Virus record (IMG/VR): IMGVR_UViG_3300043595_000071
Location: 1 to 29,076 of that record
Source: a virus
Strand: one strand, 5' to 3'
DNA length: 29,076 nucleotides
Of the stretch, positions 28,139 through 29,076 are shown one piece after another. Position numbers and translations under genes: made by a program. The notes beneath the pieces are model-generated. The model had not been told where the DNA came from, made no database searches, and saw only the letters and a program-made list of their open reading frames with translations. Numbering within the stretch: the stretch's first letter is position 1; each line of letters starts with the position of its first letter.

Positions 28139-28151
28139 TCGGGCACCTACC

Positions 28152-28195
28152 TGTGAATCCGGTTGTCATGGGTTCGAATCCCATACGCCACCCCA
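28152..28195 (+). other. Attachment site: 3' half of a tRNA-His gene
   Basis: Forty-four bases match the 3' part of a bacterial tRNA-His from the anticodon loop onward: TGTGAA (anticodon GTG), GGTTGTC, T arm ATGGG-TTCGAAT-CCCAT, acceptor strand ACGCCAC, then CCCA including CCA. The 5' half is absent: upstream CACCTACC cannot pair with it. A tRNA 3' end directly after an integrase is the normal sign of an attP or attR core, with crossover at the anticodon loop. This predicts a complete tRNA-His at the other end of the prophage. Confidence 0.8.
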
Positions 28196-28208
28196 ACACC
28201 CCAACTTC

Positions 28209-28297
28209 ATGCTCGTGGCTGAGCGGCTGAAAGCACCGGTCTGCAACACCGGCAAGCGTCGAGCTCCACGCCAGTTCGAATCTGGCCGAGCATTCCA
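28209..28297 (+). tRNA. tRNA-Cys (GCA) with a long variable arm
   Basis: An 89-base cloverleaf with CCA encoded. The acceptor ATGCTCG pairs fully with CGAGCAT. The D arm is GGCTGAGCGGCTGAAAGC, the anticodon stem CCGGT/ACCGG with loop CTGCAAC (anticodon GCA), the T arm GCCAG-TTCGAAT-CTGGC. The variable region is 17 bases and can form a small stem (AGC/GCT), as in class II tRNAs. The body resembles tRNA-Ser, but U73 (before CCA) and GCA are the main cysteine identity elements. Charging by cysteinyl-tRNA synthetase is therefore predicted. Confidence 0.8.
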
Positions 28298-28303
28298 TTT
28301 GAT

Positions 28304-28387
28304 CTCGGAACGTAGCGCAGCCTGGTCAGCGTACCTGCCTTGTTCGGGACGAGGAAGTCGCACGTTCGAATCGTGTCATCGAGACCA
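28304..28387 (+). tRNA. tRNA-Pro-like (CGG), irregular structure
   Basis: The anticodon arm CCTTG-TTCGGGA-CGAGG gives anticodon CGG with proper U33 and G37, and the D arm GCGCAGCCTGGTCAGCGT and T arm GCACG-TTCGAAT-CGTGT are normal, followed by A73 and CCA. However, four extra bases (CCTG) separate the D and anticodon stems, and the acceptor pairs only over CTCGG/TCGAG with two or more mismatches. It is either a decaying tRNA or one with an unusual fold. Confidence 0.5.
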
Positions 28388-28407
28388 ACCGTCACCCGCA
28401 GACCCAT

Positions 28408-28482
28408 GGCCATGCAGCTCAATGGCAGAGCACTCGGCTGATAACCGAGAGGTTGCAGGTTCGACCCCTGCGGTGGCCACCA
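28408..28482 (+). tRNA. tRNA-Ile (GAT)
   Basis: A 75-base cloverleaf: acceptor GGCCATG with GGTGGCC (one mismatch), D stem GCTC/GAGC, anticodon stem CTCGG/CCGAG with loop CTGATAA (anticodon GAT, A37), T arm GCAGG-TTCGACC-CCTGC, A73 and encoded CCA. All isoleucine-type positions visible are usual. It reads AUU/AUC codons. Confidence 0.88.
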
Positions 28483-28488
28483 TTCACC

Positions 28489-28563
28489 GGTGCAATGGCG
28501 TAACGGCAACGCGGCGGCCCCATGAGCCGACGACTGATGGTTCGAATCCATCTTGCACCACCA
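28489..28563 (+). tRNA. tRNA-Met/Ile2 type (CAT), with C33
   Basis: A 75-base cloverleaf: acceptor GGTGCAA/TTGCACC (seven pairs), D stem GCGT/ACGC, anticodon stem GCGGC/GCCGA (one mismatch) with loop CCCATGA (anticodon CAT), T arm GATGG-TTCGAAT-CCATC, A73 and CCA. Position 33 is C in place of the nearly universal U. CAT may be a methionine anticodon or, after lysidine modification, an AUA-reading isoleucine tRNA. Confidence 0.75.
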
Positions 28564-28728
28564 CTTTCCTCGCCCAGCAATCCCACCGGACATCCCGACT
28601 GCTTCTTGACAGTCCGGTCCGTCTGCGCAGACCATGTTCGCATGGCCAAACACAAGGAAGTGAGACGAGCGCTTCCGCGCACGACAGCAGCGCATCGACA
28701 CCTAACTGGTCCTAACAGAGCGCGCATC
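28564..28728. other. Non-coding stretch between tRNA array and MetE-like gene
   Basis: No gene is supported here. A seven-base inverted repeat (ACCGGAC/GTCCGGT, about 28586-28619) with a 20-base loop is present but is not followed by a T tract, so it is not a typical terminator. GTCTGCGCAGAC (28622-28633) is a perfect 12-bp palindrome. Confidence 0.4.
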
Positions 28729-28860
28729 ATGTTGTTCCCCACCACGCTCGTCGGCAGTTATCCGCAACCGGACTGGCTGATCGATCGCGAGAAGCTCGCG
28801 GGCCGATTCCCACCGCGCGTGCGTGCGCGCGAACTGTGGCGCATTCCGGAGCAGTGGCTC
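28729..28860 (+). pseudogene. 5' fragment of a MetE-like methionine synthase II gene
   Basis: The 44 codons from ATG 28729 encode LFPTTLVGSYPQPDWLIDRE, then KLAGRFPPRVRARELWRIPE and QWL. This matches the start of cobalamin-independent methionine synthase II-like proteins, where VGSYPxPDWLIDR and PPRVRAxELWR are conserved. Family members continue with an EEAQDDAT-type helix and run for over 300 residues. Here, after about 28860, the frame goes on to a stop at 29076 but the sequence is unrelated (HRRRHACLVILNSL...). The gene is broken by an insertion, deletion or sequence join. This is a cellular metabolic gene, suggesting host DNA. Confidence 0.65.
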
Positions 28861-29076
28861 CACAGGCGCAGGCATGCTTGTTTGGTTATTCTGAACTCTC
28901 TTTTGCAGGGGACGGTTTTACCTGAGGAGCTTTCGGACCCAAGTCCGACAAGTTCCTGGCATGACCGACTGACGACCCGGACAGCAGGGACACTAGTTCA
29001 GGGAGACACAGGGTATGGATACGAACCCGCGGTTACTCTTGCTCGCGTGCTGGTGGCACTCGGCGTGACGGCGTAG
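28861..29076. other. Unassigned sequence after the MetE-like break
   Basis: The last 216 bases show no recognised gene. A hairpin TCGGAC-CCAA-GTCCGA lies near 28935-28950. The sudden loss of MetE similarity at its left border suggests that this is the edge of another element or a deletion product. I could not identify terminal inverted repeats or a transposase in the available length. Confidence 0.35.

Noticed and set aside
28207-28701. Minus-strand open frame of 164 codons, and plus-strand frames, over the tRNA array
   Set aside because: They are translations of tRNA genes and spacers; tRNA arrays often leave long spurious frames.
1-29076. CRISPR array, complete insertion sequence or rRNA gene
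   Set aside because: No regularly spaced direct repeats, no transposase motifs with terminal repeats and no rRNA signatures were seen in the window.

Overview
The window is most of a lambda-like temperate phage or prophage genome, roughly 60% G+C, of a proteobacterial host that I cannot name more closely. It reads as lambda's gene order turned around. A central immunity region (about 12.9-14.6 kb) has two outward-facing promoters. The leftward arm (minus strand) matches lambda's PR arm: Cro-like regulator, replication initiator with an iteron-like origin inside its gene, primase-helicase, RuvC-like resolvase, two small LuxR-type HTH proteins where lambda has its late regulator Q, then small and large terminase, gpW and portal. 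The portal runs off the left edge, so further head, tail and lysis genes are expected beyond it. The rightward arm (plus strand) matches lambda's PL arm: small membrane and accessory genes, a RecE-like nuclease, a coiled-coil protein, an ExoX-like exonuclease, a cytosine methyltransferase, a DUF4224 excisionase-like gene, a tyrosine integrase and a tRNA-His attachment site.

Most genes overlap by ATGA, GTGA or TGATG, so both arms look like long translationally coupled operons. This coupling exposes several small genes and gene remnants: a 46-residue cysteine protein, a 54-residue DNA adenine methylase stump and a 44-residue Gp37/Gp68 (DUF5131) stump. Three members of one HNH-like family sit in three operon positions.

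The immunity region carries two near-identical promoter-operator modules: TTGAC(A/G), a 16-base spacer and TGTAAT, overlapped by a 15-bp operator of form RCAACCWRTRGTTGY with a second operator about 24 bp away. Between them lie a short HTH repressor without a visible S24 peptidase domain and, one base downstream, an exported protein in the slot where lambda has rex, followed by a strong terminator.

Right of the attachment site is an array of four tRNA-like genes, including a tRNA with a serine-like long-arm body but cysteine anticodon and discriminator. Then comes the first 44 codons of a MetE-like methionine synthase gene whose similarity stops abruptly near 28860. If the window is an integrated prophage, DNA right of about 28195 is host DNA; if it is a circular phage genome, that DNA belongs to the phage. 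The sequence alone does not decide this. All functional names rest on motifs read by eye; no database search was possible.
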